Shown: piece by piece, positions 42,477-43,850 of the stretch
Position numbering within the stretch: position 1 is the stretch's first letter
Layout: each line of letters opens with the position of its first letter
Source of the DNA: an uncultured Treponema sp.
GTDB taxonomy: Bacteria; Spirochaetota; Spirochaetia; Treponematales; Treponemataceae
Length of the DNA: 43,850 nt
Reading direction: 5' to 3'
Assembly (NCBI GenBank): GCA_937915735.1
Contig: CALGGS010000063.1
Span: 1 to 43,850, forward strand
Program-made: the position numbers and the translations under genes
Notes under the pieces: generated by a model
Told to the model about the DNA's origin: nothing
The model's input: only the letters and a program-made list of their open reading frames with translations
Databases searched by the model: none

Positions 42477-43058
42477 CTATAGTTTACCATTACTTGTGTA
42501 CGGTAAGCAATAATTAAATTGGAAAGAATCATTCAGTTGCTTGTTACTGTAAAATTTCGGCGACTCAAGATAAACGACAATACTGTCAATCGTGCTGCCC
42601 AAATCAATTTCGATTGCATTGGCAGTGCTGGAAGTCAGAGTTGTTTTATTAACTTCTTCAGTTCCATAAAACGATGAAACATAAAATGTCGCGATATGCT
42701 CGGCTTCCGTTTCTATACTGAGTAAAATTTTTGAAATCTCTGCTTCACCAAAAGACAGGGTAAGCTTTATTATATTGTTGCTTCTTCCATCCGAACCAAC
42801 AGTCGAAGTTTTAATCACATAAGGGTTTTTATTTTCCGTAACAGAATTATAGTTAATAAAAGTGCTTAAATCCCCGCTTTCATAATAGCAGACCGTAACA
42901 TCCTCGTTATCCTCAGAGTCCTTTCCATAGCCATAATATTCTGCCGTCAGATTTATATTACCAACCGAAATCTTTTTATAACCAAAATCTCTTTCTCCAC
43001 AGCCAAACAGCAGACAGGAAAAAAATGCGGCCAGAAAAAAGCTAAATGTCCGTTTCAT
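42477..43058 (-). CDS. Lipoprotein of unknown function (193 aa)
   Basis: A 193-aa lipoprotein with signal peptide ending CLLFGC, so Cys20 is the likely lipidated residue. The mature part is beta-rich (KISVGNINLTAEYYGYG, VVYLESPKFYS) and has no recognised domain. It may be a discoidin/F5-8-like small sandwich by appearance only. The ATG at 43056-43058 has no ribosome binding site and lies seven bases after a TATACT box. It lies just downstream of the rRNA genes on the same strand, with the broken 5S copy in between. Confidence 0.78.
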   Translation of the reverse strand: MKRTFSFFLAAFFSCLLFGCGERDFGYKKISVGNINLTAEYYGYGKDSEDNEDVTVCYYESGDLSTFINYNSVTENKNPYVIKTSTVGSDGRSNNIIKLTLSFGEAEISKILLSIETEAEHIATFYVSSFYGTEEVNKTTLTSSTANAIEIDLGSTIDSIVVYLESPKFYSNKQLNDSFQFNYCLPYTSNGKL

Positions 43059-43065
43059 AGCGGTA

Positions 43066-43071
43066 AGTATA
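43066..43071 (-). promoter_or_regulatory. -10 box seven bases before the lipoprotein ATG
   Basis: TATACT on the minus strand, with a poor -35 region. The spacing implies a leaderless transcript. Confidence 0.45.
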
Positions 43072-43142
43072 ACAGAATTTATTTTTAAAGTAAGACTTAA
43101 TACAAAGATTTTTCAGCGTCCCTTGTCGGGAGCCTGCGGGAC

Positions 43143-43255
43143 AAAAAAAAGCCGGCGGCCGTCAAAATCTTAGATTTTGCCGAGACTCACTAAAAACTCA
43201 CCTCGTGAGTTTTTGCCCTGCTTCGCAGTGCCGTTCCCTACCTACTTTCCCCCGG
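43143..43255 (-). pseudogene. Broken partial copy of the 5S rRNA 3' end
   Basis: Two blocks identical to the intact 5S 3' end occur here in the same order. The plus-strand A8 plus GCCGGCGGC (43143-43159) equals 43311-43327. The block CCTACTTTCCCCCGG (43241-43255) equals 43330-43344. In the intact gene they are 2 nt apart; here 81 nt of palindromic sequence separate them. The rest of the 5S is missing. Confidence 0.6.
43160..43240 (-). repeat. Cluster of three short palindromes inserted in the 5S remnant
   Basis: Three adjacent hairpins, each with a 3-nt loop (plus strand): CAAAATC-TTA-GATTTTG, AAAAACTCAC-CTC-GTGAGTTTTT and CTGC-TTC-GCAG. A fourth imperfect GTCCC/GGGAC pair lies outside the remnant (about 43118-43142). 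The layout resembles a small mobile palindromic element. Confidence 0.5.
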
Positions 43256-43317
43256 AACCGGGGCTACGATGATATAAAATTTTACTGGCTGAGATTAGAC
43301 TGATTTAAATAAAAAAA

Positions 43318-43428
43318 AGCCGGCGGCTGCCTACTTTCCCCCGGGATGGAGTATCATCGGCGTAAGGGTGCTTGACTTCCGTGTTCGGAACGGGAACGGG
43401 TATTGCCACCCCACCATGGCCACCGGCA
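43318..43428 (-). rRNA. rrf: 5S ribosomal RNA
   Basis: About 111 nt on the minus strand. The ends pair as helix I: GCCGGTGGC at the 5' end with GCCGCCGGC at the 3' end. Internal landmarks include TTCCGAACACGGAAGT and CGCCGATGATACT, both typical of bacterial 5S. Eight T follow directly, which can serve with helix I as terminator. Exact ends are approximate. Confidence 0.9.
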
Positions 43429-43512
43429 TATTAAATGCCAACTGTAATAAAGGAACGCTGACCTGCCCGGCCAGGGGAAAGAAGGAGATTATCCGGACTG
43501 GAAGGAAGATAT

Positions 43513-43850
<338 letters not shown>

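Noticed and set aside
43429..43512. tRNA in the 23S-5S spacer
   Set aside because: The 84-nt spacer shows no cloverleaf or TTCGA-type T loop.

Overview
The window looks like a chromosome segment of a treponeme-type spirochaete. The main evidence is a chemotaxis operon in the order cheA, cheW (fused to a CheR-like domain), cheX, cheY, which is the order known from Treponema. Supporting signs are several lipoproteins with loose lipoboxes (FSC, ISC, FGC), a porin-like barrel, a diguanylate cyclase, dCache-type chemoreceptor genes and a poly-G tract in a surface lipoprotein gene. No transposase, integrase, CRISPR array or tRNA was seen. Apart from one 12.4 kb surface-protein gene and the rRNA flank, the content is chromosomal housekeeping and motility.

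Layout. (1) 1-13.0 kb: a small unknown gene, then a giant (4141 aa) lipoprotein of about 20 Ig-like repeats and a propeller-like C-terminus, minus strand. Its signal peptide carries nine consecutive G, so single-base slippage would switch it off. (2) 13.1-19.4 kb: a SAM methyltransferase, a porin-like protein, an ArsB/NhaD-type ion transporter, an unknown 130-aa protein, MnmE with small in-frame insertions, and SlyD. (3) 19.4-25.6 kb, minus strand: cheY, cheX, cheW-cheR-like and cheA, with their own promoter in front of cheA. Upstream of that lies a two-gene unit of purN and a short FliM-like protein that has a CheY-binding-type peptide but no SpoA domain. (4) 25.6-30.1 kb, plus strand: a DUF4230 protein, a GGDEF cyclase, a membrane protein and an exported TPR protein. 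(5) 30.2-33.7 kb: yajC-secD-secF, closed by a strong terminator. (6) 33.8-37.1 kb: a lipoprotein and a LysM-like exported protein coupled by ATGA, then a soluble protein with a degenerate chemoreceptor tip. (7) 37.1-43.1 kb: a full MCP, a small membrane protein, a VWA protein, an unknown 377-aa protein and a lipoprotein. (8) 43.1 kb to the end, minus strand: the 3' end of 23S rRNA, 5S rRNA, and downstream a broken copy of the 5S 3' end split by a cluster of short palindromes.

The genes fit together as motility and sensing (MCP, MCP-like, CheA/W/X/Y, FliM-like, c-di-GMP), protein export (YajC-SecD-SecF, SlyD) and envelope building (lipoproteins, porin, VWA, TPR, LysM-like). A recurring oddity is that at least six genes have a good -10 box only 7-12 nt before the ATG and no ribosome binding site, which suggests leaderless or near-leaderless mRNAs, including that of cheA.

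All calls come from reading the sequence and recalling protein families. No alignment or database search was run.
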